Origin: Dehalococcoidia bacterium | GTDB lineage: Bacteria; Chloroflexota; Dehalococcoidia; GIF9; UBA5629 | DNA: 64,000 nucleotides | Assembly: GCA_003142375.1 (NCBI GenBank) | Contig: PLME01000024.1 | Coordinates: 1-64,000, forward strand | Reading direction: 5' to 3' | Shown: piece after piece, positions 8,280-17,000 of the stretch | Position numbering within the stretch: the first letter of the stretch is position 1 | How the letters are laid out: each line of letters opens with the position of its first letter | Position numbers and translations under genes: made by a program | Notes under the pieces: model-generated | What the model was told of the DNA's origin: nothing | Seen by the model: the letters and a program-made list of their open reading frames with translations, nothing else | Databases searched by the model: none

Positions 8280-9011
8280 ATGAATAAATTGTGCACACTT
8301 CTATTCCCTGTTTCGGCGGCCTTTATATTAATAGCAGCCGCCTGTTCATCAGCCCCGCTGCCGGCTGCGACACAGCCCCCAGCCAGCGAACCGGCCTCTC
8401 AGCCATCGGCCGAACCCCCTGTCATTAAGGGGATAGTAGGGATCCTGGAATGGGCCCCCTCTTCGAAGGGTCCAATTAGCTGCGTGGCCAAGGACCCGAT
8501 GGGCACCAACCTGACCTATAGCTGGTCGGTCGACAAGGGAACACTGGAAGGCCAGGGCCCGCAGGTAACATGGACGGCACCTAATACCGTCGGGGATTAC
8601 ACAGTAACCGTTATAGTGACCAATGAAGCCGGAGCTCAGGCAACGCAAAGCAGGACCTTCAGCGTCGTTTCGAATCCCCTGCGTAACCAGGTTGAAGACA
8701 ATACGATTTACTTAAAGTTTACACTGCCGTCCCAGGGTCCTGTGACGGTCTCCAAGCGGGTCAGGTATGATACCGTTTCAGACATACAATGTACCTTCCC
8801 CAATGCAGACCCGAACCAGATTACAATAGTGTGGTCTGCTCCGGTGGGCAAGCTCTTTGGCGATGGCATAGCAGAAGGTAAAGCCAGCCGGGTGGGCTGG
8901 TTGCCACCGGGAGTGCCGGGACAATACACGGTAAACGTTCAAATCAAGGACAACCTTGGCCGTACGGCGACTGGACAAGTTAATTTCGATGTTTATCTCA
9001 TGGACCAGTAG
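8280..9011 (+). CDS. lipoprotein with two Ig/PKD-like domains
   Basis: A 243-aa exported lipoprotein. The start chosen is the ATG at 8280, which has AAAGGAAAT upstream and opens a typical lipoprotein signal (hydrophobic stretch, then AAACSS); an upstream in-frame ATG at 8232 would put 16 odd residues before it and overlaps the -35 box. A Pro/Ala linker (about 25-45) leads to two beta-sandwich repeats (about 48-140 and 170-240), each with a YSW or VWSAPVG core and a GDYTVTV / GQYTVNV strand, like PKD or Ig-like folds. No catalytic residues are seen. It is first of three lipoprotein genes in a row. Confidence 0.8.
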   Translation: MNKLCTLLFPVSAAFILIAAACSSAPLPAATQPPASEPASQPSAEPPVIKGIVGILEWAPSSKGPISCVAKDPMGTNLTYSWSVDKGTLEGQGPQVTWTAPNTVGDYTVTVIVTNEAGAQATQSRTFSVVSNPLRNQVEDNTIYLKFTLPSQGPVTVSKRVRYDTVSDIQCTFPNADPNQITIVWSAPVGKLFGDGIAEGKASRVGWLPPGVPGQYTVNVQIKDNLGRTATGQVNFDVYLMDQ

Positions 9012-9047
9012 GATGACCAAATAAAAATTTAAGGAAGCAGTAATTAA

Positions 9048-9467
9048 ATGTGGAAACGAACAGCAATCTGTATGATATATTTTCTTTTCATTATATCCCT
9101 CGTGGCTTCATCCTGTTCGTTTATACAGCAGCAGCCAAAAATAACCTATGATCCCAACAAAACATATGCCGCATTTTTAGTTCTTGACAGTGCCGCCGGC
9201 AAAGCTTCTCTGGAAACCATGAAACAGCACACCCTTGCGGAAGGACTTGAAATCGGCCCGATCGAGTATTACAGCCCGGGCACCAAGGACTTTGAACCGA
9301 TCCTTACCAGGCTTACAACCAATAAGCAAGTAAAACTCGTGTGGATAATCAGCTTGGTTCTGGATGTCCCGCAGATCAAAACAGGTATGTCAAAGTTAAC
9401 GTACGAGGGATCCTATAGATACGCACCCATTATGAATGACGGCAGCCAGATCAAAATTCAACAATAA
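9048..9467 (+). CDS. small lipoprotein of unknown function
   Basis: A 139-aa protein that I do not recognise. It has a signal peptide with lipobox VASSCS (Cys23) and a short mature domain with alternating alpha and beta stretches (TYAAFLVLDS, VKLVWIISLVL). AAGGAAG lies ten bases before the ATG. It follows the Ig-like lipoprotein by 36 bases and precedes the GH18-like protein, suggesting joint expression. Confidence 0.65.
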   Translation: MWKRTAICMIYFLFIISLVASSCSFIQQQPKITYDPNKTYAAFLVLDSAAGKASLETMKQHTLAEGLEIGPIEYYSPGTKDFEPILTRLTTNKQVKLVWIISLVLDVPQIKTGMSKLTYEGSYRYAPIMNDGSQIKIQQ

Positions 9468-9561
9468 TGTTCCCGGGCAGTGCAATAGAATTCTTACACC
9501 CTGCCATATATGACCGGCATAAATTGCTGCGAATCCCTGTTTTGATTAATAATGGAGCTTG

Positions 9562-10635
9562 ATGAAAAGGATTGTATTTCTCATCCTGGCTGCATTATTG
9601 GTTGCTTCGTCGGGGCTGGTCGGCTGTTCCGCATTTGCTCCGTATAAACATGAAATAAAATACCTATACGGATTCTGGCCTTACTGGATCGATCCGGGAT
9701 CATATCAACCGGACTGGACTGGCCTGACTCATGTCAGCTATTTTTCCATGGATGCAACAGCCAATGGCGGACTGGATACCCAGTACATAGGCCCTGCCTA
9801 CTATTACATCAGAGAAAAAGCCCATTCTCAAAATGTTAAGATCACACTGACCGTGGCATGTTTCGACTGTGCCGCCCAGGATTCCATACTTGCCTATCAT
9901 CAGGCCGACCTTGTGGATGCCGTACTCACCAAATTGCAGGACTATGCGGCCGATGGTGTTTGCATTGATTTCGAACTGGTAAAGAACACCAATTCGTTGA
10001 CCAGCGGATCCAATACAGTGCTCATGCAGGACCTGATGCTGCTTTTGAATAGCAAACTCAAAAAGGCCAACCCGGACTACGATATTTCTTTTTGTGTGAC
10101 CGGCAATGTAGAAAATGTGTACAGAAACCGTGCCCTGGCCGCATATACAGATGCTGTGTTTTTAATGGGATACGAATATCACTGGTCCAAAGCCCCCGAG
10201 ACCGGCGCTATCTCTCCTTTCGACGACTCCGGGCAGCTGGATGTAAATGAATCAATCGATATACTGAAAAAATGGTATCCTGCGGACAAGCTGATATTGG
10301 GCCTGCCCTTTTACGGCTACGATTGGGCCTGTGATTCACCTGAACCCAGGGCCAAAACCAATGGAGAAGGTGAAATAATAACCATGTACTCGGCTTTGGC
10401 CAGTGCCAAAGATTACGGCAGGTTATGGGATACCAGTTCACATACTCCCTGGTATAAATACCAGTCGCAGGGAACCTGGCATCAATGCTGGTACGAGGAT
10501 AACGAATCGCTGGCCTTAAAATTTAACTACATCAATGCTGCCGGTTTAGCAGGCGCCGGCTTCTGGGCGCTGGGATATGAAGGACCGGACTCACCTGTGT
10601 GGACCCTGGTTAAACAGGCCTTCAACCGCAAATGA
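9562..10635 (+). CDS. GH18-family glycoside hydrolase, lipoprotein
   Basis: A 357-aa chitinase-like hydrolase exported as a lipoprotein (LVGCSAF near residue 22). The barrel shows the GH18 strand-4 motif as DGVCIDFE at about residues 131-138. The catalytic Glu and the preceding Asp are present, while the first inner Asp of DxxDxDxE is Cys, as in YaaH/SleL-like members that also vary there. Later strands give FLMGYEYHW and GLPFYGYDW, typical of peptidoglycan-related or chitin-related GH18 proteins. The ATG at 9562 is preferred over the TTG just before it because GGAG is four bases away. The target may be N-acetylglucosamine polymers; this is inference. Confidence 0.85.
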   Translation: MKRIVFLILAALLVASSGLVGCSAFAPYKHEIKYLYGFWPYWIDPGSYQPDWTGLTHVSYFSMDATANGGLDTQYIGPAYYYIREKAHSQNVKITLTVACFDCAAQDSILAYHQADLVDAVLTKLQDYAADGVCIDFELVKNTNSLTSGSNTVLMQDLMLLLNSKLKKANPDYDISFCVTGNVENVYRNRALAAYTDAVFLMGYEYHWSKAPETGAISPFDDSGQLDVNESIDILKKWYPADKLILGLPFYGYDWACDSPEPRAKTNGEGEIITMYSALASAKDYGRLWDTSSHTPWYKYQSQGTWHQCWYEDNESLALKFNYINAAGLAGAGFWALGYEGPDSPVWTLVKQAFNRK

Positions 10636-10646
10636 AAATCTAACTA

Positions 10647-11093
10647 TTAGAGGTCTTCGAGCAAAGTGGTGAAGGTGTCATGGTGTTCCTCTTCCTGCTC
10701 GAGTATCTCACGGAAGAGCTGGGCTGTCGTTTCATCACCCTCTTTGAGGGCCATTTTAATAATATCCTTATACATTTTAATGGCCGTCACCTCGGCCGCC
10801 ACATCATTGGTGATCATCTCTTTAAGCGTCGTACCGACAAAAATGGGGTCTGGTTTGGTTGTCGGGATTTCGCCAAGGTAAAACAGGCGTTCCGCTATAG
10901 ACTCCGCATGCTTCATCTCTGCTATGGCAATGGATTTCAGCACTTCATGAACGGCAAAACCCTTTACGCCGGCCCATTGTACATGTTGCCACATATACTG
11001 CACCGCCACCTGCATTTCCCTGGCAATAGCGCGGTTCAACATGATTAATAACGCTTTGGATGACTTGGTGACCGGTCCTTGCTTTTTAGCCAT
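10647..11093 (-). CDS. ferritin-like / bacterioferritin-type protein
   Basis: A 148-aa four-helix ferritin-like protein that probably stores or oxidises iron. Ligands typical of the di-iron centre are visible: Glu in AREMQV, ExxH in AEMKHAE, a Glu in AAEVTA and EEEHH near the C-terminus. A strong AGGAGGAGG lies before the ATG. The ferredoxin gene upstream on the same strand (38 bases away) may serve as its electron partner for iron release, in the way of Bfd, but this is inference. Confidence 0.85.
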   Translation of the reverse strand: MAKKQGPVTKSSKALLIMLNRAIAREMQVAVQYMWQHVQWAGVKGFAVHEVLKSIAIAEMKHAESIAERLFYLGEIPTTKPDPIFVGTTLKEMITNDVAAEVTAIKMYKDIIKMALKEGDETTAQLFREILEQEEEHHDTFTTLLEDL

Positions 11094-11130
11094 GGTTATC
11101 CTCCTCCTAAATTAATATAGGCCCTCTTGA

Positions 11131-11361
11131 TCACGGATAAATCTGGTTGCCCTCGTCATCTTCAATAATAATAGCATCCACCGGGCAACTTTCGGCCGCA
11201 TCCATTAATGTTTGGCTGTCAACGCTGTCCTCGTCTATTAAAATAGCCTTGTTATTTTTATCCAGCTTGAAGACAGTTGGAGCCACGGCCACACAATTTC
11301 CCACTCCGATACATAACGTCCTGTCAATTTTCACTTTCAACCTTGTACGTCCCCGCTTCAA
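11131..11361 (-). CDS. single-cluster ferredoxin, probably [3Fe-4S] type
   Basis: A small electron carrier of up to 76 aa. The Cys pattern is CIGVGNC...CPVD, which gives three Cys with Val where a fourth Cys or Asp usually sits. This resembles [3Fe-4S] ferredoxins that serve cytochromes P450, though a [4Fe-4S] cluster with another ligand cannot be excluded. The start is uncertain: TTG at 11361 lacks a ribosome site, whereas GTG at 11334 has AAGG six bases upstream and gives the family-typical MKIDRTLC. The gene precedes the ferritin-like gene on the same strand. Confidence 0.8.
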   Translation of the reverse strand: MKRGRTRLKVKIDRTLCIGVGNCVAVAPTVFKLDKNNKAILIDEDSVDSQTLMDAAESCPVDAIIIEDDEGNQIYP

Positions 11362-11468
11362 ATTCTATAAATTGGAGCGGTATAATGCAATTTTACGCCA
11401 GCCGCTATTGAACTTATTGTAAATATAGTCTATTATCAAATTAATAGCGAAAATGGAGGTGCTAAATT

Positions 11469-11645
11469 ATGGCAGTTAAAAAGTCGGTTGCGACCAAAAA
11501 GAAGGTGGTAGCAGTCAAGAAAGCTGCGCCCAAAAAGAAGGCGGTAGCGATCAAGAAAGTTGCGCCCAAAAAGAAGGTTGTGGCCAAGAAAGTTGCACCC
11601 AAGAAGGTTGCGCCTAAAAAGAAGGTTGCTGCCAAAAAGAAATAG
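11469..11645 (+). CDS. histone H1-like Lys/Ala/Pro-rich small protein
   Basis: A 58-aa basic protein made almost entirely of Lys, Ala, Val and Pro, with repeats of the type VAPKKKVVAKK and VAPKK. It resembles the C-terminal tails of eukaryotic histone H1 and bacterial H1-like proteins (Hc1, AlgP, the tail of mycobacterial HU), which bind DNA or RNA by charge. A perfect GGAGGT lies eight bases before the ATG, and the frame ends in TAG. There is no globular DNA-binding domain. The opposite strand carries an 81-codon open frame rich in Leu, Phe and Arg that is only a shadow of this repeat. Confidence 0.85.
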   Translation: MAVKKSVATKKKVVAVKKAAPKKKAVAIKKVAPKKKVVAKKVAPKKVAPKKKVAAKKK

Positions 11646-11703
11646 CTTGGTTTGATATCCTTTTAAGGAACCTCGCAACAATTTGATGCATCTGCCCGGA
11701 TAG

Positions 11704-11719
11704 GCCGTTATATAACGGC
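11704..11719. repeat. 16-bp palindrome
   Basis: GCCGTTATATAACGGC is a perfect palindrome between the H1-like gene and the convergent DUF1648-type gene. It could be a weak terminator stem, but no T tract follows immediately. Confidence 0.3.
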
Positions 11720-11753
11720 TGGCTGTTGTATCGAAAAAATACTTTTTGTAGTT

Positions 11754-12734
11754 TTAGTAGGACTGACCTGTTACTAAACCGATAACGGTCGCCAGACGTT
11801 CCGGCCGGTCGGAACCGATGAGATATTTTTTACTGCCGGCCATGGTGATCTTCACCGCCCTGTCCCCCTTGAGATAATAGGCCTGTGTCCCGGCATTAAA
11901 ACGTATGCCATATCCTCCGAAATCGTGTAGAGGCGAGAACGTCAGCACTTCCAGAGAAACTATCTCCGCTGTCTTTAACCTGAGCAAAGGAATACCCATG
12001 ATTCCCATTTTAACCGATACCCTATCACGGGTCACCAAGGCGCTAAACCCTCCGTAAGTCAAAAGGAAGCTAATCCCTATAATCCCTAATACGACTGCCA
12101 GCCAGGGTATTGCGGGCCAGACCAAATAGGCGGATACAAACATGATAACGGCAACTATAATGGCCAGGGGGCCGGCATAGGCAGGATTTTGTGATTCCCT
12201 GTAAGACACAGGTTGTCCCCTTTTTATCTGGCCTTCGATTTCGGCTTTAAATGCATTTACATCTTCGATTTCTCTGCCGGGGCTTTTTTCGTAATGCCTG
12301 TAAGGCCTGTCAAGCTCCAGCACGGCAGCCAGCAGTGTAGCTCCCCCGCAGGTTATCGTAAGTATCATCCAGGGAAAAGGAAATTCTTTACCTGCGGAGG
12401 CAAGCATATTAATATAGGCGATTTGTATACCGCAAAGGTCCCCAATGGCCAGCTCGTCAAACAGTGATAGCCAGTTGAAGGTCTTCTTCCTTTCCTGACG
12501 TGCCCACATCTCATCCAGCCACGTCGAGAGCAGCAAGAATCCCACTGACAGACCCATTAACAAAATCGAGTTCATAAGTGGAGACCCATACCCGTCCGGC
12601 TGACCGTTGAGATCAAAATGCACAGGAGCCTGGTCGGGCAGCGGCATTGCACGGGCAGTTAGTACAATGGCGATGACCAAAACAAGCATGGCCGGCATAT
12701 GTGTCCATAACGGGTTTACAAGCTTAAATTTCAT
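11754..12734 (-). CDS. DUF1648-type integral membrane protein
   Basis: A 326-aa membrane protein. The N-terminal part matches the DUF1648 pattern (PDQAPVHFDLNGQPDGYGSP) known from SdpI-related immunity and signalling proteins. About five helices are visible: near residues 15-30, 55-75, 120-140 and two at 190-230. A beta-rich C-terminal domain (about 235-326) follows that resembles a PH-like module. No catalytic residues are evident and the function is unknown. The ATG start is preceded by GGAAAG. Confidence 0.7.
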   Translation of the reverse strand: MKFKLVNPLWTHMPAMLVLVIAIVLTARAMPLPDQAPVHFDLNGQPDGYGSPLMNSILLMGLSVGFLLLSTWLDEMWARQERKKTFNWLSLFDELAIGDLCGIQIAYINMLASAGKEFPFPWMILTITCGGATLLAAVLELDRPYRHYEKSPGREIEDVNAFKAEIEGQIKRGQPVSYRESQNPAYAGPLAIIVAVIMFVSAYLVWPAIPWLAVVLGIIGISFLLTYGGFSALVTRDRVSVKMGIMGIPLLRLKTAEIVSLEVLTFSPLHDFGGYGIRFNAGTQAYYLKGDRAVKITMAGSKKYLIGSDRPERLATVIGLVTGQSY

Positions 12735-12774
12735 TTATTACTTTCCAATATAGGTTTGAGCTTAGCCCTAAAGT

Positions 12775-13650
12775 TTAATCGTGTTTCTTCCCGATGTCAT
12801 TCCCGGGCATTCCCCTGGCTACCGCAAGCACGAACTGTTTTCCGCCTTGCCTGATGATCTTGGCCCTTACTTCTGTGTTGATTCGGGAGCTGTCTTTCCT
12901 AATGACAATAGTATTGAATCTGGCCTCTTTATGTTCCGACATCTGTTTCAAACGTATATTGAACCTCTTACTGAACTCGGGCGCAGTAAGCTCGAGCACA
13001 TTCATGGCCATCAGCTCATCTTTTGAATATCCAGCCGATTCGCACACTGCATCATTTATATATGCGATTTTACCGGACATTTCCATCAGTATAACCCCGT
13101 CATTAATCGAATCCAACATCTGGGCACGCATCATTGACTCTTCGAACAGTTTTTTATTTTCCGTTACGTCATAGAAAACTGAGACAATGGCCGGTTTCTC
13201 CAGATAGATTACACGGTAAGAGAAGATCCTTACATATCTGACCATCCTATCCTTTCTGTATACCGGCCACTCTTGAGGCGTGGCAATGGGGTCGCCCGCC
13301 AGAACCATATTAATTCTGGCGATAAGTTTATCGCGATGGCTGGGCAGTGTAATATCGGGGACGGCTATAGCCAGCATTTCATCAAATGTATAACCCGATA
13401 TCACGCAGGCAGCCTTGTTAACCCAAGCAAACCTGTTGTCTTGAACGAGTATGATGCCTTCTCTGCTTTTGTCGGCGATGGTATCCATCATGGCCTGTAC
13501 TTCTTTGATAACAGTGCTGAGACGTTTTAAATGAGTCAGGGAACCGTCCAGGCTGGCGACGGCCTCCGTCAACTCCTGCACTTGAGATATCATCGGGCTC
13601 TGGATATCTTTAGGGATATCTATTCCACTGTGTTTTTCACTTTCCAGCAT
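12775..13650 (-). CDS. protein with two PAS domains and no output domain
   Basis: A 291-aa soluble sensor-like protein. A short helical N-terminus (about 20-60) is followed by PAS1 (about 60-165, NRFAWVNKAACVISGYTFDEML) and PAS2 (about 172-285, GKIAYINDAVCESAGYSKDEL). There is no histidine kinase, GGDEF or HTH domain. AGGAG lies six bases before the ATG. It begins eight bases after the stop of the acyl-CoA synthetase subunit gene and is surely co-transcribed, so it may sense a metabolite linked to that enzyme; this is inference. Confidence 0.8.
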   Translation of the reverse strand: MLESEKHSGIDIPKDIQSPMISQVQELTEAVASLDGSLTHLKRLSTVIKEVQAMMDTIADKSREGIILVQDNRFAWVNKAACVISGYTFDEMLAIAVPDITLPSHRDKLIARINMVLAGDPIATPQEWPVYRKDRMVRYVRIFSYRVIYLEKPAIVSVFYDVTENKKLFEESMMRAQMLDSINDGVILMEMSGKIAYINDAVCESAGYSKDELMAMNVLELTAPEFSKRFNIRLKQMSEHKEARFNTIVIRKDSSRINTEVRAKIIRQGGKQFVLAVARGMPGNDIGKKHD

Positions 13651-13658
13651 TGCAGCTC

Positions 13659-15131
13659 CTATCTGTGAAGGGGCGAAAATTTATTGTACCACGCAACAGT
13701 TCTGGCCATGGCCAGCGCAGCTTTTTCTATTGATCGGAAGACCGGTAGGCCTGCGCCGACAAATGCGGACTGTACCTTGAGAAACTCTTCCATAGCCAGC
13801 ATATCCGAGGCCGGACCCAGCGCCAGCATTACTGGTTTTTTCGATTCCTCATGCGCCCTGTTCAAAGCATCGACCGCGGGTCGCAAAAACATATCGCTTG
13901 AGATAAGGCCCGTCCCCCACCTGGTTACAGGATGGAACCCCATGTGATACATTATCATATCTATATCCGGTGATTTGCCGAGCACTTTCACCGTCCGGTA
14001 AATAGCTTCAGGAAAGACCAGGCTGGTAGCATCCAGTGGATTGGTAAAGATAGCTCCGTCACCCGGCAGAAAACCCTTCAATTCTTGCCCCACCGCTTCA
14101 GAAAAGCGGGGTAGCTGCAATCCGGCAGCTTCCATATGATCTCCGGCTTCTACGCTCGGCCCTCCTCCAACGCCCAGGACGGCCATATTTCTGCCTCTGG
14201 GATACGGGGTAGCAAAACACAAGGCAACCAGAACATCTATCATTTCCTGCACATCGGTAACCTGAATAGCGTTAGCCTGACGGCAAAGAGCTTCGAAGAC
14301 TCTGACGGAAGAAGTCATGCTGGCAGTATGGCTCATCGTCGTCCGCAAGCCCGCCTCAGTGATACCGCCTTTATATATTACGACCGGCTTGTTGGCAGCC
14401 GCTTTCTCGAGAATACTGCGGAAACGGTAGCCCTCTCTCACGCCTTCGATATAAATAGCTATGATTTTCGTCTCCGGGTCGGCGGCAAAATATTCCAGCA
14501 GTTCGCATTCGTCTATATCCAGCGCATTGCCGTAGCTGATCACCTTGCTGAACGTCAGCCCCCTGGGTCCGGCATGTAGCGGCAGGTCCTGTGAGTGGCC
14601 TCCGCTTTGAGACATGAAGGCAATGCCGCCCGGCGCCATGGGCATCCTCGTAGCCAGGGCAAAACGCGCCCTGGGGACGAAAAGCCCCGTGCAATTGGGA
14701 CCAATGATACGGAAACCCCCCGCCCTGGCTTTCCCGAGCATCTGCATTTCAAGGTCAGCCCGTGCTTTCTCCCCGCTCTCGCTGAAACCGGCGGAAAAGA
14801 AGTGTACGGACTTGACATGCTTTGCCGCACAATCGTCCAGCAAGTCCAGCGACTTCTCGGCGGGAATGCATACGACAACATGGTCCACCGGGCCGGGTAT
14901 AGCCGACACAGAGGGAAAACAGGGCAACCCGTAGGCTTCCCTGTGATTGGGGTTGACCGGGTAAATAGCCGGGAAACCGGCCTCTTTGAGGGAAATCACG
15001 GCGAAGGTCGCAAATGATAGCGCTTCCGGGGAAGCCCCTACAATAGCTACGCTTTGAGGATTGAAGACTTCATCCAGGGTAACGATCGGTCTCTCCGACA
15101 TGTCATTTATCATATCAACAGGTCTCTGCAT
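13659..15131 (-). CDS. ADP-forming acyl-CoA synthetase, alpha-type subunit
   Basis: A 490-aa protein of the acetate/acyl-CoA ligase (ADP-forming) superfamily, which makes ATP from acyl-CoA. The CoA-binding Rossmann domain starts near residue 22 (SVAIVGASPEALSF). Two succinyl-CoA ligase-like domains follow, including FMSQSGGHSQDL and SHTASMTSS, whose His fits the phosphohistidine site. The ATP-grasp beta part is absent, so a separate beta subunit is expected elsewhere. The start is uncertain: ATG at 15131 is used, but no ribosome site is clear and ATGs at 15113 or 15101 are possible. The acyl substrate cannot be told. Confidence 0.8.
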   Translation of the reverse strand: MQRPVDMINDMSERPIVTLDEVFNPQSVAIVGASPEALSFATFAVISLKEAGFPAIYPVNPNHREAYGLPCFPSVSAIPGPVDHVVVCIPAEKSLDLLDDCAAKHVKSVHFFSAGFSESGEKARADLEMQMLGKARAGGFRIIGPNCTGLFVPRARFALATRMPMAPGGIAFMSQSGGHSQDLPLHAGPRGLTFSKVISYGNALDIDECELLEYFAADPETKIIAIYIEGVREGYRFRSILEKAAANKPVVIYKGGITEAGLRTTMSHTASMTSSVRVFEALCRQANAIQVTDVQEMIDVLVALCFATPYPRGRNMAVLGVGGGPSVEAGDHMEAAGLQLPRFSEAVGQELKGFLPGDGAIFTNPLDATSLVFPEAIYRTVKVLGKSPDIDMIMYHMGFHPVTRWGTGLISSDMFLRPAVDALNRAHEESKKPVMLALGPASDMLAMEEFLKVQSAFVGAGLPVFRSIEKAALAMARTVAWYNKFSPLHR

Positions 15132-15242
15132 TATCAATTATTAAGGATACGCTAGACGACCAGCCTGGCCCTATTTGACAAAGCTATCATACGATATTTA
15201 AACTGTCGTAACCATGGCTATCAGCCAGGTCACTTGGTCCTT

Positions 15243-16226
15243 ATGAAAACAGTTATAACCGGGGCATCGGGCCATCTGGGTATAAATCTGGTACGTGCCC
15301 TTATTTCGAAAGGCAGAGAGGTGCGTGCGCTGTCGCATTTAAGCGACAGAGGATTGGAAGGCCTGCAGGTCGAGTACTCTAAAGGTGACGTCGGCAATCT
15401 AAGTTCTCTGGTCGAAGCTTTCGAAGGGGCAGATGTCGTCTACCATTTGGCTGCCCATATCTCGTTGATGATGGACGATTGGCAGCGCTGTTCGGAGGTC
15501 AACGTCGTGGGAACAGCCAATGTAGTGGAGGCCTGCCGCCGCAGCGGCGTCAAGCGGCTGGTGCATTTCAGCTCTATTCATGCCCTTTGTCAGGAACCAT
15601 TCGACTCACCTGTCGACGAATCACGTCCCCATGTCGATTCCTCCAAGGCTCCCCCTTACGACCGCTCTAAAGCCGCCGGTGAAAAAATAGTGCGTAAGGC
15701 AATCGAGGAGGGGTTCAATGCCATCATAATAAACCCGACTGCTGTAGTCGGGCCATATGACTACAGACCGTCGCACTTCGGATTGGCGCTTCTCCAGATG
15801 GCCAGGGGCAATTTGCCCGTTCTCATTGAAGGAGGATTCGACTGGGTGGATGTACGGGATGTTGTCGATTGCGCCATAAAGGCTGAGGAGATAGCTGCTA
15901 CAGGCTCCAATTATTTGCTCTCCGGAACGTGGCTGTCTATCAAAGAAGTGGCCGACATAGTCGCCATGATTATGGGGAAGAAAGCTCCGAGCATGATATG
16001 CCCCCTGTCAGTAGCACGTGCATGTTCTCCCATCGTGACACTTTCCTCACGATTGATTGGGGCAAGGCCAATTTTTACAACGGCTTCGTTAACCGCACTG
16101 GTGAGCAACCATCATATCCTTCACGAGAAGGCCACGCGTGAGCTGGGTTACAAGCCGCGGCCGATCCGGGATACCCTGGCTGATACCATTCAATGGTTCA
16201 AAGATAACGGGTTCTTGAATCCTTAA
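15243..16226 (+). CDS. NAD(P)-dependent epimerase/reductase, 3beta-HSD / dihydroflavonol reductase-like
   Basis: A 327-aa extended short-chain dehydrogenase. The Rossmann motif GASGHLG sits at residues 7-13. The catalytic YxxxK is YDRSK at about 140, and FSSIHA carries the active Ser. A short C-terminal substrate domain follows. Its relatives reduce or oxidise hydroxyl groups of sterols, flavonoids or sugars. The ATG at 15243 is preferred over the TTG nine bases upstream. The next gene starts six bases after the stop and encodes a steroid 5-alpha-reductase-like enzyme, which favours a polycyclic or isoprenoid ketone substrate over a nucleotide sugar; this is inference. Confidence 0.8.
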   Translation: MKTVITGASGHLGINLVRALISKGREVRALSHLSDRGLEGLQVEYSKGDVGNLSSLVEAFEGADVVYHLAAHISLMMDDWQRCSEVNVVGTANVVEACRRSGVKRLVHFSSIHALCQEPFDSPVDESRPHVDSSKAPPYDRSKAAGEKIVRKAIEEGFNAIIINPTAVVGPYDYRPSHFGLALLQMARGNLPVLIEGGFDWVDVRDVVDCAIKAEEIAATGSNYLLSGTWLSIKEVADIVAMIMGKKAPSMICPLSVARACSPIVTLSSRLIGARPIFTTASLTALVSNHHILHEKATRELGYKPRPIRDTLADTIQWFKDNGFLNP

Positions 16227-16232
16227 AACATT

Positions 16233-16994
16233 ATGCTTATCGAAAGAATATATTACATTGTCTTAATAACCTGGCTGATGCTGTCGGCGGCGATTTTTAT
16301 TAGCCTTTTCTTTATTGTCGCCCCTTATGGGCGTCATGTCAGGAAAGGTTGGGGCCCTGCTCTGGATAGTAAGCTGGCCTGGATTATCATGGAAGCCTGG
16401 TCTCCCGTAATATTCGCTCTGTGCTTCATCTTGGGGAAAGCGCCCCTGTCAATACCAATAGTGATCTTCTTGCTGCTCTGGGAGGCACATTACATTCACC
16501 GTGCTTTCATTTATCCCTTCAGCTTGAAGAATTCCAATGACAAAATGCCTTTATCGGTGGTGCTGCTGGGCATTTTCTTCAACCTGGTCAACTCCTCTCT
16601 GAATGGATACTATGTATTCACCTTATCGGGAGGATATACCAATCAATGGCTAGCCGATCCGCGTTTTATTATAGGAGCAGTCATCTTTGTATGCGGATTC
16701 GTCATCAACAGGCAGGCCGACTTTACGTTAAGCAAATTAAGAAAGCCTGGAGAGAAGAGCTATAGCATACCGCGGGGCGGCCTATACAACTACATATCCT
16801 GTCCCAACTACTTCGGGGAGATCCTGGTGTGGCTGGGATGGGCTTTATCGACCTGGTCCCTTGCCGGTCTCAGCTTTGCGCTCTGGACTATTGCTAACCT
16901 CGCTCCACGCGCCAGGTCACACCACGCCTGGTATCATCAACAGTTCCCGGATTACCCGGCCGGCCGCAAAGCCCTCATACCCGGCATCTGGTGA
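16233..16994 (+). CDS. steroid 5-alpha-reductase-family membrane enzyme
   Basis: A 253-aa polytopic membrane protein with the C-terminal signature of 3-oxo-5-alpha-steroid 4-dehydrogenase and related ene reductases: the conserved block around residues 180-250 contains PRGGLYNYISCPNYFGE, then HHAWYHQQFPDYPAGRKALIPGIW at the end. Such enzymes reduce a conjugated C=C bond with NADPH in the membrane. About six helices are visible. The gene follows the dehydrogenase gene by six bases with no ribosome site of its own, so it is probably read from the same mRNA. Confidence 0.85.
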   Translation: MLIERIYYIVLITWLMLSAAIFISLFFIVAPYGRHVRKGWGPALDSKLAWIIMEAWSPVIFALCFILGKAPLSIPIVIFLLLWEAHYIHRAFIYPFSLKNSNDKMPLSVVLLGIFFNLVNSSLNGYYVFTLSGGYTNQWLADPRFIIGAVIFVCGFVINRQADFTLSKLRKPGEKSYSIPRGGLYNYISCPNYFGEILVWLGWALSTWSLAGLSFALWTIANLAPRARSHHAWYHQQFPDYPAGRKALIPGIW

Positions 16995-17000
16995 TATCCG

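Noticed and set aside
11436-11681. 81-codon Leu/Phe/Arg-rich open frame on the minus strand
   Set aside because: It is the antisense of the Lys/Ala repeat gene on the plus strand, has no ribosome site and its composition follows from the repeat codons.
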